A stretch of DNA of 64,000 bases from Pannonibacter sp. SL95 (GCF_026672425.1 NZ_JAPPRC010000003.1:788501-852500); one strand, 5' to 3'. Counted from the first letter of the stretch, positions 1-8,523 are shown. Notes: generated from the letters alone by a model not told the origin. Program-made: numbers and translations.

Positions 1-42
1 CGTGCCTATGATCCGCGCGCAGACCCGGAGGCCGGCGCATGA
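1..42 (+). CDS. C-terminal tail of an upstream phage gene (probably endolysin)
   Basis: The frame starting at base 1 reads 13 codons (ending DPEAGA) and stops at TGA 40-42, overlapping the ATG of the spanin gene as ATGA. Position directly before spanin genes is where phage endolysins usually sit, so a lysozyme is inferred. Too little is visible to name a family. Confidence 0.35.
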   Translation, partial: RAYDPRADPEAGA

Positions 43-404
43 TGTCGCTCGTGAGTGGCCGCATGGTCGGCTTCGTCATCGTGGGGACGCTCGTCCTCGC
101 CATCGCCCTGGTCGGCTGGCAGAGCCTGCGCCAGGTCAACGCCCTGATCACGATTGTGAGGGCCTCCGCCATCGCCGAGCGCGATGCCCATTGGCGCGGC
201 GAGATCCAGGCTGCCGAGGCTCGCACGGCCCAGGCCATTGCGGGCGCGCTCCGCCGCACCATGGCGGCCGAGGCAACCGCCCGCGATCAGATTGCCGCTG
301 CCGATGCCCGAGCCGCTGAACTGGAGAAAGCCAATGCGCAGCTGCCTGACAGCCCTGAGTGTGGCCTCGGCCGTGATCGTGTCCGGCTGCTCAACGGCCG
401 ATAG
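39..404 (+). CDS. Rz-like inner-membrane spanin
   Basis: This 121-residue protein has one N-terminal membrane segment (about residues 10-26, hydrophobic, after a short basic stretch) followed by an Ala/Glu/Arg-rich region with coiled-coil character (about 40-105), the layout of i-spanins such as lambda Rz. It overlaps an embedded lipoprotein gene in another frame (334-609), which is the classical Rz/Rz1 arrangement. Spanins join inner and outer membranes and complete lysis after peptidoglycan degradation. ATG 39 overlaps the previous stop; ATG 42 is an equally possible start. The assignment rests on architecture and position, since spanin sequences diverge widely. Confidence 0.7.
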   Translation: MMSLVSGRMVGFVIVGTLVLAIALVGWQSLRQVNALITIVRASAIAERDAHWRGEIQAAEARTAQAIAGALRRTMAAEATARDQIAAADARAAELEKANAQLPDSPECGLGRDRVRLLNGR

Positions 405-609
405 CCCGATCCTGCGCACCGCCCTCGTCGAGCGCGAGCTGCCGACAGTGGCAATCGTACCCTGCGCCGCGCCGGTGCCGCTGCCGGACCGGCGCCTGGG
501 CGAGCGCGAGACCGCTGATTTGTGGGGCCGCGATCGAACGGCACTGCGCACATGTGAGACCCGCCGCGCGGCCGCCGTCGCGGCATCTGGAGGACCCCAT
601 GCTGAATGA
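334..609 (+). CDS. Rz1-like outer-membrane lipoprotein spanin (embedded)
   Basis: Starting at ATG 334, inside the Rz-like gene but in another frame, the 91-residue product begins with a basic n-region, a hydrophobic stretch and a lipobox VSGC with the lipidation cysteine at residue 19. The mature part is proline-rich, as in Rz1 o-spanins. The longer open frame upstream of this Met has no signal sequence, so 334 was chosen as start. The stop at 607-609 overlaps the next gene, which starts at 599. The protein would be sorted to the outer membrane and pair with the product of 39-404. Confidence 0.7.
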   Translation: MRSCLTALSVASAVIVSGCSTADSPILRTALVERELPTVAIVPCAAPVPLPDRRLGERETADLWGRDRTALRTCETRRAAAVAASGGPHAE

Positions 610-817
610 ATATGCGCTGGAGCTGGCGCAGCTGCGTGCCGATCAGGAGCGCGACGCGACCATTTCGGCCGCCGTCGCCAACATGCGCTGCAGCGGCTCG
701 GATGACTGCGCCGACTGCGGCTGCACCATCCCCGCCGCCCGCCGCGCTGCCTATCCGGCGGCAACGCGTTGTGTTGCCTGCCAAGAGCAGGTCGAGCGGG
801 AGGTCTATGCACGATGA
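599..817 (+). CDS. TraR/DksA-type zinc-finger phage protein
   Basis: This 72-residue protein has the four-cysteine motif of the TraR/DksA C4 zinc finger: C-x2-C, 17 residues, C-x2-C, with the usual Ile and Arg in the loop (CGCTIPAARR). A short helical N-terminus precedes it. Short TraR-like proteins in phages can bind the RNA polymerase secondary channel and mimic DksA with ppGpp; that role here is inference. ATG 599 was chosen because the family is short and starts just before a helical segment; the frame stays open upstream. It overlaps the next gene by ATGA at 814-817. Confidence 0.75.
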   Translation: MLNEYALELAQLRADQERDATISAAVANMRCSGSDDCADCGCTIPAARRAAYPAATRCVACQEQVEREVYAR

Positions 818-1143
818 CCCCATCCGAGATCTCTCAGTACCTCGGCCTGGTCCTCGCCGTGATCGCGCTCCTCGGTCATGCCAAGGGCTATTTCAGTTCG
901 GGTGAAAAGGCGCTCTCCGGACGCGTCGAGAAGATGGCGTCAACGCAGGACAGCCACGAACGGCGGATCCAGTGGATCGAGGGCGAGCTCAAGCATTTGC
1001 CGGATCGTGATGCCCAACATCGGATGGAGCTGCAGCTCACAGAGATGAAGGGCATGTTTGCCGCAATGGACGAGCGCCTCCGCCCCATCGTGGCGATCAG
1101 CGAACGCATGCACGAACTGATGATGGAGCAAGCGAAGAAATGA
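814..1143 (+). CDS. DUF2730-like phage membrane-anchored coiled-coil protein
   Basis: The 110-residue product has a single N-terminal membrane helix (about residues 7-24) followed by charged helical sequence with heptad character. Length, layout and position before gp26/gp27 homologues match the DUF2730 family of Mu-like phages (around Mu gp25). Function is unknown. Start ATG 814 overlaps the preceding stop as ATGA; the open frame extends further upstream, but those residues are shadow sequence of the zinc-finger gene. It overlaps the next gene by four bases. Confidence 0.6.
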   Translation: MTPSEISQYLGLVLAVIALLGHAKGYFSSGEKALSGRVEKMASTQDSHERRIQWIEGELKHLPDRDAQHRMELQLTEMKGMFAAMDERLRPIVAISERMHELMMEQAKK

Positions 1144-1457
1144 CCGAACTTGCCACCGACTTCGCACGCCTCGTCAAGGAAGAGGCGCGGCTGATCATCC
1201 TCCGCGCGCTTGCGGAGCAGACCAACGAAAGCCTGGCATCGTCTCTGATCGAACCGGTCCTGGCACGTTTCGCGATCCACCAGCCCAGGCCGTGGATCCA
1301 CCAGCAACTGGAGTATCTGCAGATGATGGACGCCGTCACCCTGACGGCTGCCGGCACCGTGCAGATCGCCACGCTGACCGAGCACGGCCACCGGCACCTG
1401 CAGCGGCATATCGCGATCGAGGGCGTCAAGCGCCCGTCCCGCGCGATCGGAGCCTGA
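1140..1457 (+). CDS. Mu gp26-like (VpaChn25_0724-type) phage protein
   Basis: The 105-residue protein shows the pattern I associate with this small Mu-phage family: an N-terminal RLIILRAL-type segment, a central winged-helix-like part (QLEYLQMMDAV), then ATLTEHGH and a terminal GVKRPSR. The family resembles small winged-helix DNA-binding proteins, but its role is not established. It sits directly before the small terminase subunit, as in other Mu-like phages, and overlaps the previous gene by ATGA. Confidence 0.7.
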   Translation: MTELATDFARLVKEEARLIILRALAEQTNESLASSLIEPVLARFAIHQPRPWIHQQLEYLQMMDAVTLTAAGTVQIATLTEHGHRHLQRHIAIEGVKRPSRAIGA

Positions 1458-1458
1458 C

Positions 1459-2040
1459 ATGGGACGCGGCCGGCTTTCCGGGATCGAACTGCTGCCGGAC
1501 GAATGCACACCGGCCGTCGCCTGGGCGGCCGAGGCGCTGCAGGATCGCGACCGGACCCAGATCGACATTTACCAGGAGTTTGTCGGCAAGTTGGAGGCTG
1601 TCGCGCGGGAGCATCGCGGCGAGCTGGAGTTCTCGATCCCGTCGTTTTCGGCGTTCAACCGATACTCGATCCGGCTTGCGACGATGACGCGCCGGCTCGA
1701 TGAAACCCGCGAGATCGCCTCCGCCATCGCCGGCAAATTCGATGCACAGGCCTCCGACAATCTGACGCTGATCGCTGCCGAGGCCATCAAGACACTGGTG
1801 TTCGAGCTGCTCACAAACTCCGGCGAGGCCGGCCTCGATCCGAAGGGGGCAATGTCGCTGGCCAACGCGCTGCACAAGGCAGCGCAGGCGCAGACGGTCT
1901 CGTCCGATCGCCGCCGCAAGGTTGAGGAGGAGTTCGCCAAACAGGCCGAGAGCGCCATCGAGAAGGTCGCCAAGGTGCGTGGTCTCACGGCAGAGACGGC
2001 CGAGGCGATCAAGGCGCAGATCCTGGGCGTGAAGACATGA
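1459..2040 (+). CDS. Small terminase subunit, Mu gp27 type (DUF3486)
   Basis: The 193-residue, mostly helical protein starts with the GRxxGIELLP segment typical of DUF3486, with a helical region after it and a basic C-terminus. It lies immediately upstream of the large terminase and overlaps it by four bases (ATGA at 2037-2040). In Mu-like phages gp27 is taken to be the DNA-recognition subunit for packaging. The family assignment comes from the N-terminal motif, the length and the position. Confidence 0.75.
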   Translation: MGRGRLSGIELLPDECTPAVAWAAEALQDRDRTQIDIYQEFVGKLEAVAREHRGELEFSIPSFSAFNRYSIRLATMTRRLDETREIASAIAGKFDAQASDNLTLIAAEAIKTLVFELLTNSGEAGLDPKGAMSLANALHKAAQAQTVSSDRRRKVEEEFAKQAESAIEKVAKVRGLTAETAEAIKAQILGVKT

Positions 2041-3677
2041 CCGCCCCCATTACCAAGGAGCAATGGGCCGAGGCCCGGCGCACGGCGACAGAAGTTTTGC
2101 CCGGCCTGGTCGCCCAGGTCGGGCTTCCCAATGCCCTGCTGCCGTATCAGGCGCAGACGATCGAGCTCCTCGAAAGCAGCGTCTGCCGCGTCCTGTTCAT
2201 CGAGAAAAGTCGCCGCATCGGCCTGACCTTTGGCTTTGCCGCCTATGCCGCCCTGCGCGCCGGGCGCGCCAAAGAGGCTGGCGGCATGGACGTCATGTAC
2301 ATCTCCTATTCGCAGGAGATGACACGCGAGTTCATCGACGCATGCGGCATGTGGGCACGGGCCTTTTCCAACGCCGCCCTGGCTGTCGACGAGTTCCTGT
2401 TCGACGACAGCGACAAGGACGGCGAGCGGGCAATCCAGGCGTTCCGCATCCGCTTTGCCAGCGGCTTCGAGATCATCGCCCTGTCGTCAGCTCCGCGCTC
2501 GCTGCGCGGCAAACAGGGCGTCGTGATGATCGACGAGGCTGCTTTCGTCGACAGCCTGCCGGAACTGCTCAAGGCCGCGCTCGCGTTCCTGATGTGGGGC
2601 GGCCAGGTCGTCGTCTGCTCGACCCATGACGGCACCGAAAACGAGTTCAACAAGCAGATCCAGGACATCCTGTCCGGCCGCAAACCGTACCACCATCTCC
2701 GCATCGATTTTGACGACGCCCTGCGCCAGGGCCTCTATGAGCGCATCTGCCTCGTCAACGGCCAGGAATGGACAGCAGAGGGCGAGGCCGAGTGGCGGCA
2801 GGAGATCATCGACTTTTACGGCGACGGCGCGGACGAGGAGCTGTTCTGCATCCCGACGGCCGGCACCGGTGCCTGGCTGTCGGCTCCGCTCATCGAAGCC
2901 CGGATGACCGGCGATTGCCCGATCATCCGGCTGGAGCTCCCCGGCAACTATCTTCACCTCTCCCGGCTCGAACGCGCGGTCCTGATGGCCCCGGCGCTGG
3001 CGCAGGTCAAGGCGGCGATCAAGGAGCTGGACCGCACCATGGTGCATGCGTTCGGCTTCGACTTCGCGCGCGTGGCTGACCTGTCGGTCGCCACGCTGCT
3101 CTCGGTCGACCGGATGCTGGTTCGCCGCGAGGTGCTGACGCTGGAGATGCGCAACGTGCCAGGCGACGAGCAGAAACAACTCGTGCGCATGATCCTGCGC
3201 GGAGCACCACGGCTCGTCGGCGCGGCGTTCGATGCCACGGGCATGGGCTGGACCGTTGCCGAGGACATGGGCCGCGAGTTCGGTTTCCGGACGGATGACA
3301 ACGACGGCGGCCTGATCGCCCCGATCAAGTTTTCGACGGACTGGTACCGGTTCAACATGCCGCCGCTTAAAGCGGCCTTCGAGGACGCGGACATCGTCCT
3401 GGCCAAGGACGAGCCGCATCTGTCCGACCTGCGCATCGTGCGTGTGGTCAATGGCGTGCCCAAGGTGCCGGACGTGCGCACGGGTGGACCGACGAAAAAA
3501 CGCCACGGCGATTTTGCCATTGCCCTGGCGCTCGGCCACTGGGCGAGCCGGCAGCAGTGGTACCAGTACGAATACACGTCAATCGCCGATCTTAGACGCG
3601 ACATGATTGGCCACAACGGTGGGCCGGACATGGACGACGATGATTTTGGCAGCGAGTTCGGGAGACAGCATTGGTAA
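2037..3677 (+). CDS. Large terminase subunit, Mu gp28 type
   Basis: This 546-residue protein is the packaging motor ATPase and nuclease. The N-terminal ATPase shows a Walker-A-like segment (FIEKSRRIGLT, about residues 54-64), the variant P-loop typical of gp28, and a Walker B with catalytic Glu (VVMIDEAAFVD, about 162-172) followed by a CSTHDG coupling motif. The C-terminal half contains acidic residues in an FGFDFARVADLS segment, as in RNase H-like terminase nucleases. Length is normal for Mu-like phages. It overlaps the portal gene by seven bases and would dock on that protein at the capsid vertex. Confidence 0.93.
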   Translation: MTAPITKEQWAEARRTATEVLPGLVAQVGLPNALLPYQAQTIELLESSVCRVLFIEKSRRIGLTFGFAAYAALRAGRAKEAGGMDVMYISYSQEMTREFIDACGMWARAFSNAALAVDEFLFDDSDKDGERAIQAFRIRFASGFEIIALSSAPRSLRGKQGVVMIDEAAFVDSLPELLKAALAFLMWGGQVVVCSTHDGTENEFNKQIQDILSGRKPYHHLRIDFDDALRQGLYERICLVNGQEWTAEGEAEWRQEIIDFYGDGADEELFCIPTAGTGAWLSAPLIEARMTGDCPIIRLELPGNYLHLSRLERAVLMAPALAQVKAAIKELDRTMVHAFGFDFARVADLSVATLLSVDRMLVRREVLTLEMRNVPGDEQKQLVRMILRGAPRLVGAAFDATGMGWTVAEDMGREFGFRTDDNDGGLIAPIKFSTDWYRFNMPPLKAAFEDADIVLAKDEPHLSDLRIVRVVNGVPKVPDVRTGGPTKKRHGDFAIALALGHWASRQQWYQYEYTSIADLRRDMIGHNGGPDMDDDDFGSEFGRQHW

Positions 3678-5383
3678 CGCGAACGAGCCGCATCCTCGGC
3701 CCCGATGGCAACCCGATCAAGGTCAGCACGCTCGGTCAGGAGATTGCCACGCCGACAGTCGCCGGCGTCCGGCGCACACATGAAGATCGCATCGCGTCCG
3801 GCCTCACGCCGGAGCGCCTCGGCACGATCCTGCGGGACGCTGCCAAGGGGTTCGGCCGCGCCTACCTAACCCTCGCCGAGGAGATGGAGGAGCGATACCT
3901 CCACTATGCGTCGCAGCTGCAGACGCGCCGCCTAGCGATCCGCTCTGTCGATTTCACGATCGAGAGCGAGGGCGTGCCGACGCGGATCGTCGATGCCGTC
4001 AACAGCCTGATCGAGGATGCCGGGTTCGAGGACGCGCGCGATCATTTGCCTGACGGGATCGCAAAGGGCTTCGCGGTCTCGGAGATGATGTGGGAATACG
4101 AGCGCGGCGCGCTGCGGCCCGTCGCCTATGTCGACCGCGACCCGCGATTTTTCCGGTTTGACGATTTGACGCTGCGCAAGCTGCGGATCGAAGTCGACGG
4201 CTCGGCCGAGGGCGAACCGCTGCCGGAGGCCAAATTCCTGCGGCATATGCCGCGCACTCGCCTCGGTTTGCCGCTGCGGCGTGGCATGGCCAGACCTGCG
4301 GCCTGGGGCTATCTGATCCACCAGTTTACGGCCCAGGGCTGGGCGGCATTTTCCGAGGTCTACGGGATGCCACTCCGCGTCGGCAAGTACAACGCGGCCG
4401 CCAGCCCGGAGGATAAACGCACGCTCTTGCGCGCGGTGGCGTCCATCGCCAATGACGCGGCAGCCATCATCCCGGCCGGGATGGAGATCGAGTTTCATGA
4501 GGTCAACGGCGCGAACGGCGCTGCCGTGTTCTCCGGGCTCCTGGACTATGTCGACCGGCAGATCTCCAAGCTGGTCCTCGGCCAGACAATGACGAGCGAC
4601 GACGGCTCGTCGCTCGGGCAGGCCAAGGTGCACAACGAGGTGCGCCTCGACATTTTGCGCGCCGACTGCCGCCAGCTCGCGGCGACGTTCAACCGCGATC
4701 TGATCCGTCCGTTTGTCGATCTCAATTTCGGTCCGCAGGAGGTCTATCCGCTCCTCGAGCTGCCTGTCCCGGATCCCGAGGACGTCAAGGCGCTGGCCGA
4801 GAGCCTGGGCATTCTCGTCCCGCTGGGTTTCCGCGTGGCGCAGGGCGAGATCCGCGAGAAACTGGGTCTTTCCGATCCGTCCGACGACGACGAGCTGCTC
4901 GCGGCCCCGGCCCCCAGCGCGCCCCCGGCACCGGCCGGCACCTCGGCCGACAAGGCGGAGAGTGCGCCGGCCAAGGCCGACCCCGCCAAGTCCGACCCCG
5001 CCAGGGAAAAGCCCGGCGAGAAGCCATCGGACAAGGCGGCCCCAGCCAAGGACCAGGACCAGCGCCAGGCGGCGCTTGCGGCGATCGTCTCCGACCACAA
5101 ACGGTCTTGCGGCTGCGCAGCCTGCACCGCGCTGCTGAGTGCCGAGGCAGGCAAGCCGGACGCCATGGCCGAGGTCGACGCGCTGTTTGCCGGAGCCATG
5201 GACGACTGGCAGGCCGTTGCCGATCCGCTGCTCGCGCCGCTGGCCGCGATCATCCGCGAGGCAGGATCCCTGGAAGAGGCCTTGACGATGCTTGAAACCC
5301 GGCTTCCGGACGCGGCAAAACTCGCTGAACGCCTCGGCCCGCTCACCGCGATCGCGCGTGGCATCGGCGACCTGGCCGACTGA
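3671..5383 (+). CDS. Portal protein, Mu gp29 type (DUF935)
   Basis: This 570-residue DUF935 protein forms the dodecameric portal through which DNA is packaged and ejected. The order terminase-portal-gp30 is that of Mu. The core (about 1-410) looks intact, including a FSEVYGMPLRVGKY segment conserved in the family. It is followed by a low-complexity Ala/Pro/Lys/Asp linker (about 413-460) and a short domain with three close cysteines (SCGCAAC) that could bind metal. The most plausible start is TTG 3671, which overlaps the terminase stop; no in-frame ATG lies nearby. It ends overlapping the next start by one base. Confidence 0.9.
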   Translation: MVTRTSRILGPDGNPIKVSTLGQEIATPTVAGVRRTHEDRIASGLTPERLGTILRDAAKGFGRAYLTLAEEMEERYLHYASQLQTRRLAIRSVDFTIESEGVPTRIVDAVNSLIEDAGFEDARDHLPDGIAKGFAVSEMMWEYERGALRPVAYVDRDPRFFRFDDLTLRKLRIEVDGSAEGEPLPEAKFLRHMPRTRLGLPLRRGMARPAAWGYLIHQFTAQGWAAFSEVYGMPLRVGKYNAAASPEDKRTLLRAVASIANDAAAIIPAGMEIEFHEVNGANGAAVFSGLLDYVDRQISKLVLGQTMTSDDGSSLGQAKVHNEVRLDILRADCRQLAATFNRDLIRPFVDLNFGPQEVYPLLELPVPDPEDVKALAESLGILVPLGFRVAQGEIREKLGLSDPSDDDELLAAPAPSAPPAPAGTSADKAESAPAKADPAKSDPAREKPGEKPSDKAAPAKDQDQRQAALAAIVSDHKRSCGCAACTALLSAEAGKPDAMAEVDALFAGAMDDWQAVADPLLAPLAAIIREAGSLEEALTMLETRLPDAAKLAERLGPLTAIARGIGDLAD

Positions 5384-6630
5384 TGCCGAGCGCCAAGCGC
5401 AGCTTTGCGCCCCCTCAAGAGGTGACCGGCTATTTCGACGGCAAGACGAACCGTCCGGCGTTTTCGTGGCTGGACGTCTGGGCCGAGGAGCACGCGTATC
5501 GCTTTACCGTCGCCAAGGCGACCGAACTTGATCTCCTCAACGCGTTTCGTCGCACGATCTCGCAGGCGCTCTCCGATGGCCAAGGCATCGACAGCTGGCG
5601 GCCGCTGATCCAGGCGGAGCTGACGAAACTCGGCTGGTGGGGGCCGCGCCTGGTCATGGACCCGACCGGCCAGGATGACCCGGTGCGGGTGGATTTCTCC
5701 AACCCGCGCCGGCTCAAGACCATATTCTGGTCGAACGTCAATTCCGCCCGCTCGGCCGGGCAATGGGAGCGTGCGCAGCGGTCGAAAAAATTCCTCCCTT
5801 ATGCTCTCTACGTGGCGACGACCAGCAGCGATCCCCGGCCCGAACACCGCGCCCTGGTCGGCACCATCCTGCCGGTCGATCACCCGTTCTGGCGCAGCTA
5901 CTGGCCGCCCAACGGCTGGGGCTGCAAATGCCAGGTGCGGATGATCTCGGCGCGGGAGGCCGAGCGGCTTATCGGGACCACGCGCATTGTCGGAAGTAAA
6001 CTGGACGGCTCCGACATCACGATTGAATACCGTGACACCGCGCCGGATCTCGGCCCTCCGGTTGACGTCATCAACCGCCGCACGGGCGAGCGGTCCAGCA
6101 TCCCGGCCGGCATCGATCCGGGCTGGCACACAAATCCGGGCCTCGCCCGCGCATCGACGCTGATCGCCAATCTGGAGGCGCAGCTCGCCGAGGCCGCGCC
6201 GGTCGACGCAAATCGCGTGCTGACCGAGCTCTGGGCTGATCCCTATTTGCGGCTCGCGCCGCTCCTGCCGGAAAAGGTCTGGTTGCCGGCCGGGCACAAT
6301 CCCGCCCTGGCGGCCGAGCTGGGGGCCGTATCGCCGGTGATCTCGATCCCCACCAATGTGATCACGGACCGGATTAGGGTGCATAGCATGGCGATTACTG
6401 ATTTTGCACTACTGCCCGAGATGCTACGCGCAGGCATTATCCTGCCGGACATGGCTGGCAGCGCGAAGACGCGCACGGTCCTCTACAGGCTTGGTAGGAC
6501 CATCTGGCGGGCGTTTGTCGTGGCCTCGTCCAACGGATACCTGCGCGTTAACTCGATGCACCAACAAGACCACAAGCGGCTCCGCCAGAAACTGAAGGAT
6601 ATGGGAATAGACTGGCCGTTGGGAGATTGA
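5383..6630 (+). CDS. Head morphogenesis protein, Mu gp30/F type, with PBECR-like C-terminal domain
   Basis: The first 230 residues are a SPP1 gp7/Mu gpF minor head protein, marked by the segment HPFWRSYWPPNGWGCKC near residues 167-183 (the W-x-P-x-x-W-x-C-x-C signature). Such proteins enter the capsid with the DNA. The last 110 residues (about 305-415) form a separate domain with pattern SIPTNVITDRIRVHS, then LLPEMLRAGIIL, and a late YLRVNSMH strand. This resembles the barnase-EndoU-ColicinE5/D-RelE-like (PBECR) nuclease domains known at the C-terminus of some phage head morphogenesis proteins. The nuclease identity is an inference from motif spacing only. Confidence 0.85.
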   Translation: MPSAKRSFAPPQEVTGYFDGKTNRPAFSWLDVWAEEHAYRFTVAKATELDLLNAFRRTISQALSDGQGIDSWRPLIQAELTKLGWWGPRLVMDPTGQDDPVRVDFSNPRRLKTIFWSNVNSARSAGQWERAQRSKKFLPYALYVATTSSDPRPEHRALVGTILPVDHPFWRSYWPPNGWGCKCQVRMISAREAERLIGTTRIVGSKLDGSDITIEYRDTAPDLGPPVDVINRRTGERSSIPAGIDPGWHTNPGLARASTLIANLEAQLAEAAPVDANRVLTELWADPYLRLAPLLPEKVWLPAGHNPALAAELGAVSPVISIPTNVITDRIRVHSMAITDFALLPEMLRAGIILPDMAGSAKTRTVLYRLGRTIWRAFVVASSNGYLRVNSMHQQDHKRLRQKLKDMGIDWPLGD

Positions 6631-6742
6631 GACGTGGCAGGGAGGGACCGCCGCCGGACTAGCCGGATCCCCTCCAATGGTCATCTAGGACAACGGGTTT
6701 CGCTGCCACGCAACTTGATACTAACAAACAGACGCCAGCCCT

Positions 6743-7183
6743 TCAACGATTGCCAAGCATCTGCAACATACGAACGGCTTGCGCCTTTGACAGAGCGACC
6801 CCAGCATCATCGACATACGGCTGGGAGCAGAACGCACGCAAGGCGGAGAGATCCATGTTCCCTGCGAGCAAATGCCCGCTCTCCAAGATCACAAAGCGCC
6901 AAGCGCAACCGAGCTGCGGGTTCGGCAAAATGGCGCCGTCGCAGCCTGTCGACAGGCAATAGGCAACATTCCGCTGTGCCTGATAGTCCCCGCGTATCGC
7001 GTCTGAATAGTTTTTGCTCCAGTCGCTTTTGCTGACCTCGCATGTAGCCGCGGTGCTCTTGCACCCCATGATGTTCAGATAAGTCTCCGCCGTCGGCCAG
7101 TCTGATGCGGCTGCAGCCGGCACAGGGATCGGCAGGGCGAGAACGGCTGTGGCAATTAAAGCGGTGGCGAGGCGGCGGATCAT
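6743..7183 (-). CDS. Secreted cysteine-rich protein of unknown function (moron)
   Basis: The 146-residue product begins with a clear signal peptide (basic MIRR, hydrophobic core, PAAA-type cleavage near residue 26) and a mature part with six cysteines, so it should be exported and disulfide-bonded. The segment DAIRGDYQAQRNVAYCLS recalls Sel1/TPR-like helical repeats. It is on the strand opposite to the late genes, between gp30 and the protease, which is typical of a lysogenic-conversion gene expressed from its own promoter. A TATAAC -10-like element lies upstream on its strand. Function is unknown. Confidence 0.65.
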   Translation of the reverse strand: MIRRLATALIATAVLALPIPVPAAAASDWPTAETYLNIMGCKSTAATCEVSKSDWSKNYSDAIRGDYQAQRNVAYCLSTGCDGAILPNPQLGCAWRFVILESGHLLAGNMDLSALRAFCSQPYVDDAGVALSKAQAVRMLQMLGNR

Positions 7184-7267
7184 GGTCAGGCTCCGGTCAA
7201 CTGGCCTGTTATACGAGCGCCACAGACGCGCGAGAAGCCCCTCGGAGCCCCCGCCATAGGGCCGGGG

Positions 7268-7325
7268 CCTTTAAAACGCGTCCAAGGGCTTCAAATCCGC
7301 TTCAAATTTTGATCGGCTCTTGATC
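7268..7325. repeat. Repeat-rich site resembling the prophage right end
   Basis: The 289-base gap 7184-7472 holds no gene. Within it, the minus strand reads GATCAAGAGCCGATCAA followed by TTTGAAGCGGATTTGAAGCC, i.e. two GATCAA units and two TTTGAAGC units 11 bases apart. The candidate right terminus at 32500-32551 shows a related order on the same strand (TTTGATCA, then GAAGCGTGTTTGAAGG). It could be a transposase- or repressor-binding site or the operator of the minus-strand moron. The rest of the gap shows nothing else I can support. Confidence 0.35.
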
Positions 7326-7472
7326 CTCGCCCCTGTCCCGCGTTAGATGGAGACATCGCCGGACGGGACACTGTTCGTCCCGCGACCCTTTCCCAAAAAT
7401 CGCTGCCCCTGATTTCGCGCTGCTGACAGCTGTCAGCCAGGCGCCTGCCGTGTCGCGTGGCACTGTCGCCGC

Positions 7473-8459
7473 ATGATGACACCGCGCTCCCTCCACTGCC
7501 TCTCCGCCGAAATGGCATCCGGCCTGACGGTCGTCGACGCATTCGCCGCCGACCCGGCTGCGGTTGCCCGGCAGGCCGGACCGGCATCGATCAAGATCGC
7601 GCCGCGCGGCCGGTTCACCGCGCGCGACGGCCGTGTGTTCGATGTCGACCCGGAGGTGCTGGTCGCGCGGTTTGCTGCAGATGGCGTCCATCTGCCGATC
7701 GATCTCGATCATGCGACGGTCAGACGGGCAGCTGCCGGCGAGGCTGCTCCGGCTGTCGGCTGGGTAACGCAGCTCGAACCCCGCGCCGATGGTCTCTATG
7801 GCGCGGTCGACTGGCTCGATGAGGGCCTGCGCATCCTCACCGCCCGCACCCACCGCTACATTTCGCCGGTCCTGCAGCTCGACGATACCAAGCGGGCGAT
7901 CTGGCTGCATTCGGCCGCCCTGGTTGCGGCCCCGGCCGTGTCCATGCCCGCCGTTGCCTCGGCTGATCCCTCACCTCAGGAGCACAACATGCCCAAGGAA
8001 ATTGCCCTCGCCCTCGGCCTCAGTCCCGATGCCGGTGAAACGTCCTGCCTCTCGGCAATCACCACGCTCAAGGCCCGCGTTGATCCGGCTGTCCATGCCG
8101 AGGCGCTGGCGCGCTGCGCACAGCTCACGGCCGATCTGGCGGCGCGCGACAAGGCGGCCCATGACGCCAAGGTTGCCGCCACGATCGAGGGCGCGCTGAA
8201 GGCTCGCAAAATCGTCCCGGCCCAGCGTGCCGCCTATGAGGCGCTCTGCGCCACGCCCGAGGGGCTCGCCCAGGTCGAGGCGCTGTTCGAGACTTTCGGT
8301 GCGGCCCTGACGCCCTCGCGTCTCGACGCCCAGACGGTCCCGGCCGGTGGTCTGACCGGTGATCTCGCCACCCTGAGCGCGGAGGACCGCGAGGTCATGC
8401 GCCAGATGGGCCTGACCGAGGACGAGTACCGCAAGGCCAATGGCCTGACCGCTGCCTGA
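7473..8459 (+). CDS. Prohead protease, Mu protein I type, with fused scaffold
   Basis: This 328-residue protein is a Mu-like head maturation protease. The N-terminal half (about 1-165) has the family landmarks LPIDLDHAT (candidate catalytic His), AVGWVTQLEP, and HRYISPVLQL (candidate catalytic Ser). The C-terminal half is helical and charged, like scaffolding protein, and carries its own start site at 7989. The protease cleaves scaffold and capsid proteins during head assembly. ATG 7473 is followed by a second ATG at 7476, either of which may be used. Confidence 0.88.
   Translation: MMTPRSLHCLSAEMASGLTVVDAFAADPAAVARQAGPASIKIAPRGRFTARDGRVFDVDPEVLVARFAADGVHLPIDLDHATVRRAAAGEAAPAVGWVTQLEPRADGLYGAVDWLDEGLRILTARTHRYISPVLQLDDTKRAIWLHSAALVAAPAVSMPAVASADPSPQEHNMPKEIALALGLSPDAGETSCLSAITTLKARVDPAVHAEALARCAQLTADLAARDKAAHDAKVAATIEGALKARKIVPAQRAAYEALCATPEGLAQVEALFETFGAALTPSRLDAQTVPAGGLTGDLATLSAEDREVMRQMGLTEDEYRKANGLTAA
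7989..8459 (+). CDS. Nested scaffolding protein, Mu Z type
   Basis: An ATG at residue 173 of the protease is preceded by AGGAG with six bases spacing (7978-7982), a better ribosome site than most nearby genes have. In-frame initiation there gives a 156-residue product (MPKEIALALGLSP...) that is helical and ends in a charged segment with VMRQMGLTEDEY. Mu and lambda both express scaffold from a nested in-frame start inside the protease gene, so the same is inferred here. It would occupy the inside of the prohead and be removed on maturation. Confidence 0.7.
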   Translation: MPKEIALALGLSPDAGETSCLSAITTLKARVDPAVHAEALARCAQLTADLAARDKAAHDAKVAATIEGALKARKIVPAQRAAYEALCATPEGLAQVEALFETFGAALTPSRLDAQTVPAGGLTGDLATLSAEDREVMRQMGLTEDEYRKANGLTAA

Positions 8460-8523
8460 CGCAGCCGACTGATCCCAACTGACCCGGCCCGCGCTGCCGC
8501 GCCGGCCTATCCCGGAGGCTGAG

